A DNA stretch of 64,000 nucleotides, from positions 62,001 through 126,000 of the forward strand of contig BLAL01000037.1 of assembly GCA_015698045.1 (NCBI GenBank). Reading direction: 5' to 3'. The notes beneath the pieces are model-generated. The model had not been told where the DNA came from. It saw nothing but the letters and a program-made list of their open reading frames with translations, and ran no database searches. Shown in pieces: positions 1 through 11,644 of the stretch. How positions within the stretch are numbered: the stretch's first letter is position 1; every line of letters starts with the position of its first letter. The DNA is from Rhizophagus clarus (taxonomy: Eukaryota; Glomeromycota; Glomeromycetes; Glomerales; Glomeraceae). A program made the translations under genes and the position numbers.

Positions 1-711
1 TCGCTTTCTGAACTTGAGCCGTAACTTGATGATGTTGCTGAAGTATCACTACCACTACTGCTAGAGAATCCTGATGATGATGATGATGAATCTTCTGAAG
101 ATGATCTATAGCAAAGACTTGGGTGTTAATATTTTTTGGTACTTTTTAGTGAAAATTTGAAATAAACATACTCGTCCTTGCGAAGTTTTTTCTTTTTTGG
201 TTCGTCCTTTGCTTTCCCTTTCTCTTTCTCTCTTTCTCTCTCCCTCTCTTTCTCTTTCTCTTTCTCTAATAATAATGCTTTTTCTGCAAGTTCTTTCCTA
301 TTTCAATTATAGTTTAATAAATTTAATATTAAAAGCTGACTGATGATTGATCATTCAAAGAACTTATTATTTACTTTGATTTAAATTCATCTGGGAGTTC
401 AAAAGATATAGGTTTTAAAGGCTTTGTGAGTTGCTGCGTTCTAGTTGGTCGAGCTTTATATATTGGAGTATTCTTACATTCGTACGTCTAAAAATTAAAT
501 TGAAATAAATAAACCATTAAATATATTAGAAAACCAGAAATAATTACCCAATGTCCGGTTTCTAAGCATTTTTGACATTTAGTATTAGTTGAAGACTTTG
601 ATTCTGTACTCGGATATCTAAAAATATTTTTAGAAATTAGCATAAACTATATTTCTTTACTTTGAATGTATGAATATCTTACCTACGTCCGGTAAACCCT
701 GTTTTCTTCAT
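1..711 (-). CDS. ZCCHC10-like zinc-knuckle protein (3' end outside window)
   Basis: Exons read on the minus strand. Exon 1 (711 to about 683) encodes MKKTGFTGRR. Exon 2 carries the start of a CCHC zinc knuckle (KCQKCLETGHW). Exon 3 completes it with TYECKNTPIYKARPTRTQQL, giving Cys-x2-Cys-x4-His-x4-Cys. A later exon (about 177-300) is almost entirely Lys/Glu/Arg, ending AKDEPKKKKLRKDE, and the last visible exon (1 to about 110) is a serine run. The order zinc knuckle, charged coil, Ser-rich tail is that of ZCCHC10. Joins have GT-AG borders and keep frame. The stop codon lies beyond position 1. The biochemical role of this family is poorly defined; nucleic-acid or RNA-protein binding is inferred from the knuckle. 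Confidence 0.82.
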
Positions 712-1017
712 AGTATTAGTTTTTAATTAGAAGAATATAACTTCAGGGATTCCTAAAAAAATCGTAACAAACGTTTCAATTTACCTTTCCCCAAATTACG
801 TATGAATACAATCAATATTTTTATGCACGTGATTGTGTTAAATGTGAAAAAACGTGATTTTGAAGTGCAAAAAAAAAAAAAAAAAATCGGAAATAACTTT
901 ATTTTACGTGCACAATTTAAGATTATATAAAATAGTTGATATTAAATATTTATACAATCTATTCATTATTCATACATCAGATAAATATGAATATATAATA
1001 TATTATTAGAACAATAT
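712..1017. other. AT-rich spacer between NOT3/5 3' end and ZCCHC10-like start
   Basis: No reading frame of note. A run of about 17 A lies near 870-886. Both neighbours are on the minus strand, so this holds the NOT3/5 3' UTR and the promoter of the zinc-knuckle gene. Confidence 0.6.
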
Positions 1018-4000
1018 TTATATTAATTCTGCATCTTCCAAGAATCGATATTCGAATCTAAAAGTGTTGATAAATATATTACTTTAATTGTATAATCATT
1101 AGTTAATGACACTGTTCATTACTCACCTAAATTCTGTCTTCTTTCGTTGACACCAAGCACCTTCGTAATCGAAATAAATGTATGTGCCTTGCTCGTATTC
1201 GTCCGTAATTGCTTTTGGCTCTTCATGTCTTTGGAACCATGTCAGATATTTTTTGTGAAACCTCCATGACTGTTTTTTTAGTTCCCTTGCAGCAAGATAT
1301 CTTTGTAATTATAAAGATAAATTATTATATGGTAAATAATTGAGTATAATCTATAAAACGATAAAACATACTGTTGATAAGTTCCTTGCTGATAATAAAA
1401 TATAAAAAAGAGTGTATCGAGATCAAATTTCTCAAATAACGCAGGATTATCGAAAATTTGCGGTGGATTCTGTGGATAGAAACCCGATGTGGGATATGGA
1501 TTACGTGGCGCATAATATTTGGGTCTGAAATAAAATTTGCAAATGATTAGAAAATATATTTTATCAGTTCGACAAACAAAATACTAACTTACCTTTCAGA
1601 ATCCAAGCTTTCTGGGACATATTGAAGACTAGCGTCAAGCATTTGCTGAACATGAAATCCATCTTCTTTGCCTAGAACTATACAATAAATAAAATATAAA
1701 TGTCAAAAAAAAAGAGAAATATCTATAAGTTAAAGTACTGTAAAAGGCGTGATGTAGTACCCCGCTGCTTACATTTCTCTTCGGCTGCTTCATATGATTG
1801 TACTAAATCTGCAAGTGCAGCTGGTATACGACTTTCTGAAGACGAAGATCCTTGGTTAGAGGAACCTTCTTGTTTATTTTGTTCAGGCGTGCTAGTATCT
1901 GATGAAGGTTGTATAGGCTATTGAGAAATAAGATAAAAGTTGCAAGATTAAGTGAAATAAAAATTTATGAGTTTAACTAAATTACAAACATGTATAGGTG
2001 CTGTTTGTGTTCCATGTGTTCCAGATATGCTCTCACGAGTTTGCGATTGCGATTGCGATTGCGACTGTGATGATAAAGGATTGGCTTGTTGTTGGAGAAT
2101 AGGTTGCAAAAGAGATGATGATGTTTGACTTTGCTGTTTTAAAAAAAAAAGAACATTAAAACATATATAACATGAAAAAAATCGCATTACTGAAATAATT
2201 AATTAACCTGTATGTCATTAGATTGTGAAAATTGCTGCTTGCTGGTATCAGTGAAATCATGTGAAATATCTAAATAAAAAAAAGTAAGATAATAATCAAA
2301 CAACATAGTATCAATGATAATTTAAAATTCAAACCTTTTTTGGTATCGCCAGCAGGCTGTGGCTGTATTGGCAATTGCGAATGTGGAATTGGTTGTGTTG
2401 TCGATGGCGGTTGCGGTTGCGGTGCCGATGGTGCCGCTGTGAATATATAATATCGTTTATTAGTAAATAATTAATTTATTATGCACAGAAGAAGATAATT
2501 ACCTTGTTTTGTTACTGCTGCTAAAGTTCGTGTTTGTCCTGAAGTAGGTAGTGCAGCTTTCGCCTGAGAGAATGCTATCGTTGTGGGTGGCGGAGACTGA
2601 AGATTGTTAACAGTCGTTGTGTTTGGAAGCGTAGGTACGGGAGTAGAAGCTTGCACTGATGTCGTAGGAGTTGGAGTTGAAACAGGTGGAGGAGGAGGAA
2701 GTTTGGGCTTATCTATAAAATAAAACATACAAAATTAATCACTTGTTTTCATGACGATGGTGCTTCAAGTACTTGTACCTTCTTCTTTCGGTCGAGGAGC
2801 CGATTCAAAGGTAGTGAAATTATCTGTGTAATATTATGGTCATTAAATTTTTCATTTATATCAACAAATCAAAACTAATAAAAACAGCGTACTTATTGAT
2901 GGAACAGACACTGAAGTTTTAGGCGCAATTCTTGATGTGGGTGAAGTTGAAGGACTTGATAGCTGTATGTTATTACAATACATGTATAAGTGCGAACGAT
3001 TTAGAATTTTCCTAGTCCATCATTTAATATATTCTATCCTTAGTATGGCTAAAATAAAATATCAAATATCAATCCTTGCCTCTTTTTGTGGTGTCCTTGG
3101 CTCTGTGTACGAAATACCTAAAATAAATCAAATATTTATAACGAAATTTTTAATAATGTTATGATAATGATAAATACTATTTTAAACAATATACCTCCAT
3201 CGGTTATGGAGTCATGGCTACTATGATGATCGTCATTCGCAATACCCCATAACTCCTCCTCTTCTTCAAGATTCAAATCATCGTATATGTTTTCGTCTTC
3301 GGCAAAGTCAGGTTCCTTAAATAAAAACATCAAATAGTAAATTCAAAAAAAAACTTCAAAAAATATTAGTGCACTATTATATACCGACCTGATTACTTTC
3401 AATATAATAATTGATGTCATCTTTAATTTGAATAACCTTAAAATTATATATGATTAATTAAAATACAAAAGTTAAAATGTTTTTTTATATCTTAATACAT
3501 ACCTTTTCTGGAGGGATATTACCATTTTCTAATAACCGCAATATTAATTCTAGCCGATTGACATGCCATTTATGTCTTTCTATAAGATTTTCCACTTCAC
3601 CTAATCGTTCAACTTTCAGTGAATCCTTTCGACTTTTTTTCACAACACTTTGTAATTGTTCAACTTCGGCTTCAGCGGTTTCAATTTGTGTGCTTAGGGC
3701 ATCAATTTGATTTGACACCCATTCACAAGTTTCCATCTTTTCTTTTTCTTTTGGATCCATTTTAGTTGACTGTTGTAGGCCTTCTTTGGAGTATGCTTTT
3801 GTCTTCATCTCTTTCTCACACGCTTTGAATTTTTCCATTTGCTAAACATGAACGTTTTTTTTTTAAAAAAAAGTAAGCAATATGGTCATAATTTTTTGAA
3901 TTCGGATCAAATATAAACAATTCTTGTACATGTTCTATCAGGCGCCTGTTTTCAAGAAGCGCCCGCTTGTCTTTTATATCATTTGAAGAAATCCACGTCT

Positions 4001-4275
4001 TTATCTGATCTCGATGTCTTTGAAGTTTTTTAATTTCTTTCTTCAAATCTTGTTCTAGTTTTTCTTTTTGATTAGAATTTGTTGTTGCCTGAATCTTATC
4101 AAAAATTCCTTCAAAAGTTTCAACTCCTTCTGCAACTTTTTTGAGAACACGATCGATCTCGGCTAAATAAAAATATTTAAGACAGGATATTAAAAAGAAA
4201 GAGAATTATCTTCAGCCCTGCGTAGCCACACTGCTAAAATTTAAAGAACTTACTTTGTAACTTTCTATTCGCCAT
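1018..4275 (-). CDS. NOT3: CCR4-NOT complex subunit, NOT3/NOT5 family
   Basis: The protein begins MANRKLQ at 4275 and ends RFLEDAELI-stop at 1018-1020. Exon 1 is 4254-4275, exon 2 3930-4162, exon 3 3503-3841, then about eight further exons. N-terminal Not3 coiled coil: [20 protein letters not shown], then [19 protein letters not shown] and [11 protein letters not shown]. An acidic stretch follows ([20 protein letters not shown]), then a Pro/Thr/Gln/Ser-rich linker over about 1,800-2,950. The C-terminal NOT2/3/5 box is complete: [40 protein letters not shown] and [20 protein letters not shown]. This is a core subunit of the cytoplasmic/nuclear deadenylase and transcription-regulating complex. 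The intron between about 2,963 and 3,075 appears to use a GC-AG border (AAAGAG then GCAAGG); that is an inference from frame continuity. NOT3 and NOT5 cannot be told apart here. Confidence 0.93.
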
Positions 4276-5076
4276 AATGTAACAAATATCTAAACTTTTC
4301 TTTAAAAAAAGGATTAATTATATAGTAAAATAAAAACCTATTCGGCTATTCAGTGATGTCGTTTTAGATAAAAAACAATTACATTGTATAGTCACGTGTA
4401 ACGTATGAGTAAAAAAAATCGACTGTTGATCACAATATAGTTGGCTAATCAAACAGGTGAATCAACAATAGGAGTGATACGTCAAAAATTGGTTTGTGTA
4501 AAGAACAAGTAAACTTTGTTTTAATCAATGATGAATGGGCGTAAAGGTAAGAAATTATTGATGTCATATTTAATTGTATAGAATACTACACTTCTTTATT
4601 GAATATCAATAGTAGTAAATGAACTTTACAAATTGTTTATCAAATTAGCATAAATATATATTATATATAAAAAGAGCAAAAACATGAAAATATGTAGTAA
4701 ATTGAAAAAAATTATATCGTATTACATCTTCACAATCATACTATAGAAACGAAAAAGGTGTGTCTTGAATTTAAGGACAGAAATACAAAAATATATATTC
4801 CTCTAACAAAATCTACAAGATACTTTTTGAAGAAATAAAGAAAAAATTGAATATGTTTTTTCCAATCTTTATAAAGAAAAACCCACACCATATATAATAA
4901 TAACTAAATAATGTATTAAAAAAAGAAGTTACAATAAATTGTGTGATATAATGTTCATAAACTCTCAATTTAAAGCATACACGCTAAATCTAAATCAACA
5001 AATAAATTGTAACAAAACAAATGGATTCAAATTATTTAACAGCGATTCCTTACCAATCCCCACCCTTCAATATTAT
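4276..5076. other. AT-rich intergenic region (NOT3/5 promoter, YPT1 3' UTR)
   Basis: No coding frame or repeat is apparent. The segment separates two minus-strand genes and should carry the NOT3/5 promoter and the 3' UTR of YPT1. Confidence 0.6.
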
Positions 5077-6340
5077 TTAACAGCAACCACCACTTTGTTG
5101 TTGTGGTACTGATGTACCTGGACCAACTTTAACGGTTTGCTTCTGAGTTCCCGGAGAGACGGTTGTTGTTCCCATTCTATTAAAAAAATAATGTTACAAC
5201 CTGTATTCAAAAGAAAAGAAAGTTTCAGCAACTATATAATAATCTGGTTTATACCTGTCTTTAATTTGTTTAGCCATTGTTAAGAAAGCTTGTTCGACAT
5301 TAGAAGCATTTTTGGCAGAAGTTTCCAAAAATGGGATATTCAATTGCTCGGCAAATTCCTAAATGAAGAAAAAACTTAATTAAAAGAACGAGGTGTACTC
5401 AAATTTTCAGCAAATTGAATTTGACAAGCACCTTAGCAACTGTATAATCTACTACTTTTTTATTCGTCAAATCACTCTTATTTCCAACTAACAATTTATT
5501 AACACCTTCACAAGCATAACGGTCAATTTCTTGAAGCCACTGCTTCACATTGGCAAAAGTATCTTGATCAGTAACATCATAAACAACAATGATTCCATGG
5601 GCTCCCCGATAATAAGAAGAAGTGATTGTACGGAATCGTTCTTGTCCAGCAGTATCCCACTAAATAAATTATACGAATTTTTAATTGTCAGAATATATTA
5701 TGAAATATATTATTATTATGAATACGTACAATTTGTAACTTTACGGTTTTGCCCTCAAGATCAATAGTACGAATTTTCTAGGTATTATTAAAAAAAAAAG
5801 TTACTATTAGATTATCATACGCGGTTTATATTTCTTTCATAGTGTTCACTTACAAAATCAACCCCAATAGTACTAATATAACTCTCTGTATATGTATCAT
5901 CGGCGAATCGAAGTAGCAAGCATGATTTGCCAACCCCAGAATCGCCGATCAACAGAAGTTTAAAGAGGTAGTCACTACAATTTATTAATAATAGCAAAAA
6001 AATAAGAGTTAAATTCGTTATAAAAACAATACTAGGCTTATGTGCTTATTCGTTTCAACATGGCGCAGAATAGCAATGAGATGATGACCAAAATAACAAC
6101 CAAGCGTTGAATACGAGAGATAACATTAGTACGAAATTTATAACGCTAGCGATTGCTTTTACATTACAAATCAGCGTTGTCACCTATGTTAATAGCTTGA
6201 TTTTCTTAAGGTCATCCCTCTTTCATAAACCTAGTTAATCCATTGCGGTTCAAAATGTTTTAATCTCACTCTAAAATCGAATAAAAACCAACAACTCCTA
6301 CGCAAAGTTGCAAAGGAGAAACTTACTATTCTGGATTCAT
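5077..6340 (-). CDS. YPT1: Rab GTPase Ypt1/Rab1
   Basis: Exon 1 is only 14 nt (6327-6340, ATG AAT CCA GAA TA) and joins exon 2 (5854-5974) to give [15 protein letters not shown]. All Ras-fold boxes are present: P-loop GDSGVGKS, effector loop [25 protein letters not shown] and ETSAK. The protein is about 204 residues and ends QQQSGGCC, a double-cysteine geranylgeranylation motif, with the stop at 5077-5079. The [20 protein letters not shown] block identifies the Rab1/Ypt1 subfamily. It acts in ER-to-Golgi transport and autophagy on membranes. At least five introns are seen, including one after GVDF and one before WDTAGQ. The upstream neighbour is divergent across about 0.8 kb. Confidence 0.97.
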
Positions 6341-7149
6341 AGTTAAGAGAATATAGTAAATAAAAAAGGAAATTAGAAAATAGATAGAAGCAAAGGAGGT
6401 AAGTTGGCCGGGAGAGAAAGAGGTTTTGTGTTAACTACTAACTATGTGGTCACGATAAGAAAGATAACTGTATATATATGAAACCACTACCCCGTTATAC
6501 CTTTGAAAAACCGTAAAAGAAGGAGGAGGAGTGGCGATGTCGACATTAGATATGACGTGTGGCGAAGAATAACGAAGCCGCATGATTGGTGATTGGCGGA
6601 TGAGTTAACTCATGTGATTAGATTAATCGTCAAAGGCTTATGTCATTTCTTTCCACAGAATTCGATTATACAATATTTAAAGGAGGATTCTTGATTTTTG
6701 ACACTTACTAAAATTAGAATTCATCATCGCAAATCATATAAACGTAATTACTAATTATGTACCAATAAGTAAATAATGGTCTTGGGCCTACGTTTACTTC
6801 ATTTGTCACAATTTTTTTTTTTAAAGGATTATTCTTTTTATGGAAGTGATCGAAATCATCATAATTTTGCTGGGCATTATAAAATTCGGCTGGTCTGGTT
6901 TGAACAAAAATGTTTGATCTTTGTCTTATCGTTATCTGTTTATGATATCATAAGTTATTGATCTGATAAAATTATCCGTGCGCGATGGGCTAAAAAGTGA
7001 TGGACAAAATAATAAAATAAAAAAAAGGTTAAAAATAAATAATTAATTGTAGCACAGTAATATAGAAAGTTTTGGTTAACTCGATGCAAACAAATTCTAT
7101 TCAACTCTTTGTCTTTTTCTTTTTTTTTCCCATATGATTTATATGTAAT
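6341..7149. promoter_or_regulatory. Divergent intergenic region between YPT1 (-) and membrane-protein gene (+)
   Basis: No convincing coding frame. As the shared upstream space of two divergently transcribed genes it should contain both promoters. A purine-rich stretch (6,380-6,425) and a TATATATAT run near 6,470 are seen, but no specific regulatory site can be named. Confidence 0.5.
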
Positions 7150-8186
7150 ATGTCTCAACCATTATATTATGACGCTTGTGAAGCCTCGACTTCATTGAAA
7201 ACGCTCCGTATTGTCAACATATTATCTTTTATAGCAAGTTTTGTCGGCAGTACTTACGTTTATATTCTTGACCCAAGAGCCAGAGAAATTTTTCATGAAT
7301 ATAACAACATTTTTTCTCCTTCCTTAGTTTTGCTAGCAATTTTATGGCCTATAATTTACTTATTAAGATTCGGGTTTGTTTTCTATATTCAATTTAGCAA
7401 GGTTTCTATAATTCAAGAAGTTGTAACCGAAAGTATTGGCTGGTTATTTACTTTGGCTAACTTTTTTATGCTTGGCTGGTTATGGTTTTTGGTTCGTATA
7501 TAATTTAAAAGAAAATAACGATTAGAACTATATTGATTTTGAAATTTACTTTTTTTTTAATTTGTGTAGTTGAAACTGAACTTTGTGGGAAGTTCATTTT
7601 TTGCCACATTGACCCTATTAGTAGTTAATCTTGCTCATTATAGACTTACTGTAGATTATCCTCCAAATGAACTCCCTTCTTTACAAGCCAAGAAAATATA
7701 TTTTTTCGCCTATGTCCCATTTGCATTATACGCAGCATTTTCATGGTTAGATTTATTCCATAATATTTATATGGCAATATTAAAATCGAACCATGAAGAA
7801 GCTTATGTTTTACTAGGAATTTTATGCGTTTTGATTTTGGGGATTATTGGACTTGCATGGACTGTTACCGGTTTATTTAGTAACTGTCAAAGAGACGGAC
7901 TTTTTGGTCTTACCATGGCCGCGTAAGTTTTCCAATTTATTTAGATTAAAAAATACAAAAATAATAAATGTTAACTTTTTTCTTATTTAGATGTTTGATC
8001 GATGTTGCTGTTAGAGAATATATTATGTTGTATTTATCAATTCAAGCTTCGTTGTTAGCTGGTTTAATTATTTCATCTTTTTTATTTTTTTACGTTACTT
8101 CTGGATATAAATTAAAATGTGCTTTTAGCTCCAAATGTCCTTTGATATACGCTCCAAGGGAGCAAAGACGACCTTTGATTCAATAA
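7150..8186 (+). CDS. Uncharacterised multi-pass membrane protein
   Basis: Three exons: 7150-7491, 7570-7922 and 7991-8186. They join in frame (WFL/LKLNF and MAA/CLID) to give 296 residues. The first donor reads GTTCGT, slightly non-consensus, but it is the only one keeping frame. About seven hydrophobic helices are visible: SFIASFVGSTYVYIL, LVLLAILWPIIYLL, LFTLANFFMLGWLWFL, FFATLTLLVVNLAHY, YFFAYVPFALYAAFSWL, LLGILCVLILGIIGLAW and LLAGLIISSFLFFYV. The tail is short and basic (PREQRRPLIQ). There is no signal peptide, and the N-terminus starts MSQPLYYDACEAS. I do not recognise the family; a fungal-type integral membrane protein is all that is supported. An AATAAA-type signal lies near 8,260. 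Confidence 0.85.
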
Positions 8187-8532
8187 TTGCAAAAGAATTT
8201 GCAGGATCTGGATGTACTTTATTTTTTCCAAAATTTATTTTGGCTTTTTTGTAAAAAGAAATAAAGTATTATAGAATTATGAGATTTATTTATAATTGGA
8301 ACGCGTATTGAAATATACTGTACATAATCAATTAAAAGTTGTTAAACGCGTAGATCAGCCACTGCCAAGCCTTCATGTAACTTCTGTAACCTTCTGTATC
8401 ATAGACGAGATTGGTTAGATTAACGCGCTTGAGTCATTTGATTAAATTTTCCTTTTTTGGGGTCTTGATAAATTAGCTTAGTTCGGAGAGTTTTTAAAGA
8501 AAAATTTCTTTTTTTTAGCGTAAAAGTAAGAA
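8187..8532. other. Spacer: 3' UTR of membrane-protein gene and WW-gene promoter
   Basis: Contains a poly(A) signal AATAAA near 8,260 followed by AT-rich DNA. Nothing else is seen. Confidence 0.5.
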
Positions 8533-9483
8533 ATGGACCCTAGGCCATTACCGCCTGGTTTTATTTCTAAATATGATCAAAATACGCAATGTTTTTATTA
8601 TGTTGGTATGTAATAATTTTGAATTAGAGACGTTTAAATGTATTTTTTTTTGCTGCGAATTCAAATATTTTTTTATTTATAACGCAAAAGAAACATTAAT
8701 TTAGTTTAAAATAATTTATTTCATTTGCAAGACACAAGTACAGGGGTATCACAATGGAATCATCCTCTTGACGCGAAGCCATATTCCCCGCCACCAGTAG
8801 GACAAACCTCAAGTCAATATCCTATGCAACTTCCATCGCCTAGTCCAAATCCTAATCCGCAAGGGCATTATCCACTTGGGTTTACTGATCCAAGTTCCAT
8901 TCCTTCAGGATATTCTGACCAACGGCCAATTTCATCAGAACCCCCAAAATCGTCAAATTATCAAATGCCACAATCAAAAGATTATGCTACAACTCCTTAT
9001 GCAATGCAACAACAATCTTCTAGTCCGTATCCACAACCTACACCATCCAATTATCCACCATCTTATCTACAATCTGGGCAATATGGAAGCGGAGGAAAAC
9101 CTACCGAAACTTACCCTTATTCTAGCCAGCAGAATTATCGAGCTGATTATAATCCTCACGGTGAAGCTCAATCCTATGTAGGCTCACCACCTCATATACA
9201 AGAACCTCATGGTGGTAAAGATTCTAAAAAGAAAGATGATAAAGGAATGGGAGGAATGGGAGGAATGGGAGGAATGGGAGAAATGGGTAAATTATTACTA
9301 GGTACAGGAATGGGAGCAGCTGGAGGTTTATTAGTTGGGAATTTGGCCAAGAAGAAATTCAAAAAGCATAATCATCATCATCATCATCATCATAAAGGAT
9401 GGAAAGGCAAGTGGAAAGGATGGAAAGGTAAGGGTTGGAAAGGCAAGGGCTGGAAAGGTAAGGGCTGGAAAGGTTGGAAATAG
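8533..9483 (+). CDS. WW-domain protein with Pro/Gln-rich middle and Gly/His/GWKGK tail
   Basis: Exon 1 (8533-8605) and exon 2 (8732-9483) join across a phase-1 intron. The split WW domain begins LPPGFISKYDQNTQCFYYV and continues DTSTGVSQWNHP, so the usual LPxGW first Trp is Phe while the second Trp and Pro are kept. The body is rich in Pro, Ser, Gln and Tyr (residues about 40-190). Then come GGM repeats, a glycine-zipper-like hydrophobic segment (GTGMGAAGGLLVGNLA), an eight-His run and a C-terminal array of GWKGK repeats. The order resembles fungal WW proteins with a glycine-zipper tail. WW domains bind proline motifs; the His and GWKGK tail could bind metal or polyanions, which is inference. 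The protein is about 275 residues. Confidence 0.88.
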
Positions 9484-10170
9484 TGGGGGGTCTTCATATA
9501 ATGAATTTACAAAAATATTAAGTGGAAAATAAATGATATTAATTTATTATAGGATGAGAATATTACTTATTTAAATTGGGTAAAGGGGTTCCAAATTTTG
9601 TTATATTACGCATACGCGTATTGTGCATACGCGCGTTAATAAAATCCATACCTGAGCTTTTTATTTATTGTACATTTTCTATAATGATATATTTAACGTT
9701 TTATTTATTGATATTGATTGTGTGACATGAAATAAAACCTTTTCGTTTATGATGATCATTGAGAAACAATCTATCAATATAATCTTGGAGAACGAATAAA
9801 ATGAATGGGAAATATTTTTGCCAAAAACCTTATTTGGGAAAATTCAATCAGCACACTGAACTAAAAGAAATTAATCGAAAACGACAAAGAAATTTTTCGC
9901 AGAATATCGTGATTTTTTTAGTTTAGAGATATACATAAATGAAACATTCAAAAGGAACAATATTATTTCCCAGCCGAAAGCCATTCTCTTTGTGTATGGC
10001 TTTGTTGTACTAATGCGGAAATTTGTTCCAAATACAGAAAGTTGTGATAAAGTTTATTTTTTTATAATAAATTTATTTAAACCCCCACATTTCTGCACCA
10101 AGAAAAAAAAATTTCGAAATTTTTTATATTACTAAATCAAAGATCATCATATTATATAATAATAAATAGA
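9484..10170. other. Intergenic region with CATACGCG inverted motif
   Basis: Near 9,608-9,636 two copies of CATACGCG surround ACGCGTATTGTG, a short palindromic site in otherwise AT-rich DNA. The rest shows no coding signal and includes the promoter of the next plus-strand gene. Confidence 0.4.
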
Positions 10171-11249
10171 ATGATTTTAAAATTTTTGTCAAAATTTTCA
10201 GTTCCAACACTTCATTTTCAATCTCCAACAACAAACAATCCTATAACGACTTTATATCCAACATTATCACCAGAAGCAGCTTCAAGAACTTCTACAAATC
10301 GTTTTAGCATAATGTCAATTGCTTCTACGGCTGAATCTGAAATAAATTCTTGGTCGACATCGTCTGTTGATGAATACTCGACTCCAACAAATGAAATTAA
10401 AGAAGTTATACCATTAATTTCTATCAATAACGAACAAGAAATCCATAGAATTGCTCATAAAACTTTACAGCAATGTATAGATTTATTAAGGTGTTTACCG
10501 AGCGAAGATAAATATACATACGAAAGTAAATTTCTCCCTTCAAGCACCATCGGGAAACATGTAAGGTAAAAAATCGCTAGTAGAAAAAAAGTTTAGATTT
10601 TCACGTGACTTACAATTTTAAATTTTCTTTTGCAGACATTTATTTGATCATTTTCGATTACTACTTGAATCTAAACAATTAAGGGAGAAAAGAAAAACAG
10701 ATTGTAATATTTCAGAATACGATGATCAATATTATGAAGGACCAAAAGATGGTGAATCTAAATTTTGGATCGTGAATTATGATAACAGATCAAGCAATGT
10801 AAGTCTTAGTAAAATCAGTGGCGCAGCAATTTCTTTGTTAATTAAATTTTTCATACATACAATTAGATTCCGGTGGAAACATTACGATTAACAGCAATAA
10901 AACAACTAGAACAATTACAAACTATAATTGTAAACGACTGTACTTTTATACCATTTAACACTCAAATACAAATTGATGCTACAGTTGATTCCGGGATGTT
11001 AACGGATTCGATTCCATTTCAATCTACTTACGGGAGAGAATTATGGTTTTGTTGTCATCATGCGGTAACTATCTTCGTTTACATATTATATACATATTTA
11101 TATTTTACTTACTGTTTGTCTTTTCCTTATTGTAGATACATCATTTTGCTTTGATTAGAGTAATTTGCGCTGAACAAAATATTGCAGTTCCCGAAGATTT
11201 TGGTATTGCACCCTCTACGCTTCGAAAACAATATGAATCGGAACACTAG
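10171..11249 (+). CDS. DinB-superfamily-like protein
   Basis: Four exons (10171-10565, 10636-10798, 10867-11064, 11136-11249) join in frame to about 289 residues. The first roughly 90 residues are Ser/Thr-rich and low in order. After that comes a helical region: EIHRIAHKTLQQCIDLLRCL, GKHVRHLFDHFRLLLESKQ, TLRLTAIKQLEQLQTII and ELWFCCHHAIHHFALIRVI. The His in the HVRHLFDHF helix plus the HHAIHH cluster match the three-His metal site of DinB/YfiT-type four-helix proteins, which occur mostly in bacteria. The ending EDFGIAPSTLRKQYES is also typical of that group. The catalytic role is unknown; a metal-dependent transferase/hydrolase fold is inferred. A bacterial origin is possible but cannot be judged here. 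It is convergent with the ARE gene. Confidence 0.8.
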
Positions 11250-11644
11250 TACACTACAGGTAAAAGAATAAAAAAAATAGAACTTTATGTGTCTTATCAT
11301 GAATAGATGATTCTTTAAAAAATAATTTGCGATATTTCTAATATCATACAAATATTAAAATTAGAACTATTAGTATTTAATTTAATTGTAAACTAAATTT
11401 ATTTTTTTCTTTCTTTGTACATATTTATTATAATAATTTGAATTAATAAAAATCAAATATTTAAATTAACCATTTAATAAAAAATTTATTATAATAAACT
11501 TCAATGTTAAACTTATTTAAATAGAGTCTATAAAATATACTACAGAATAAGAATACGCCTATAATACTTACACAGATAAAATGTATAAATTTAGCCCCTT
11601 GAATATTTAAAGAATGAATTCATCTTTACCCTCAAGTATTTTTA
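11250..11644. other. Convergent 3' intergenic region
   Basis: Lies between the 3' ends of the DinB-like gene (+) and the ARE gene (-). It is AT-rich with several AATAAA-like strings and no gene. Confidence 0.5.

Noticed and set aside
11127-11351. Minus-strand frame opposite the DinB-like last exon
   Set aside because: It is antisense to a well-supported exon and its composition is typical of AT-rich background.
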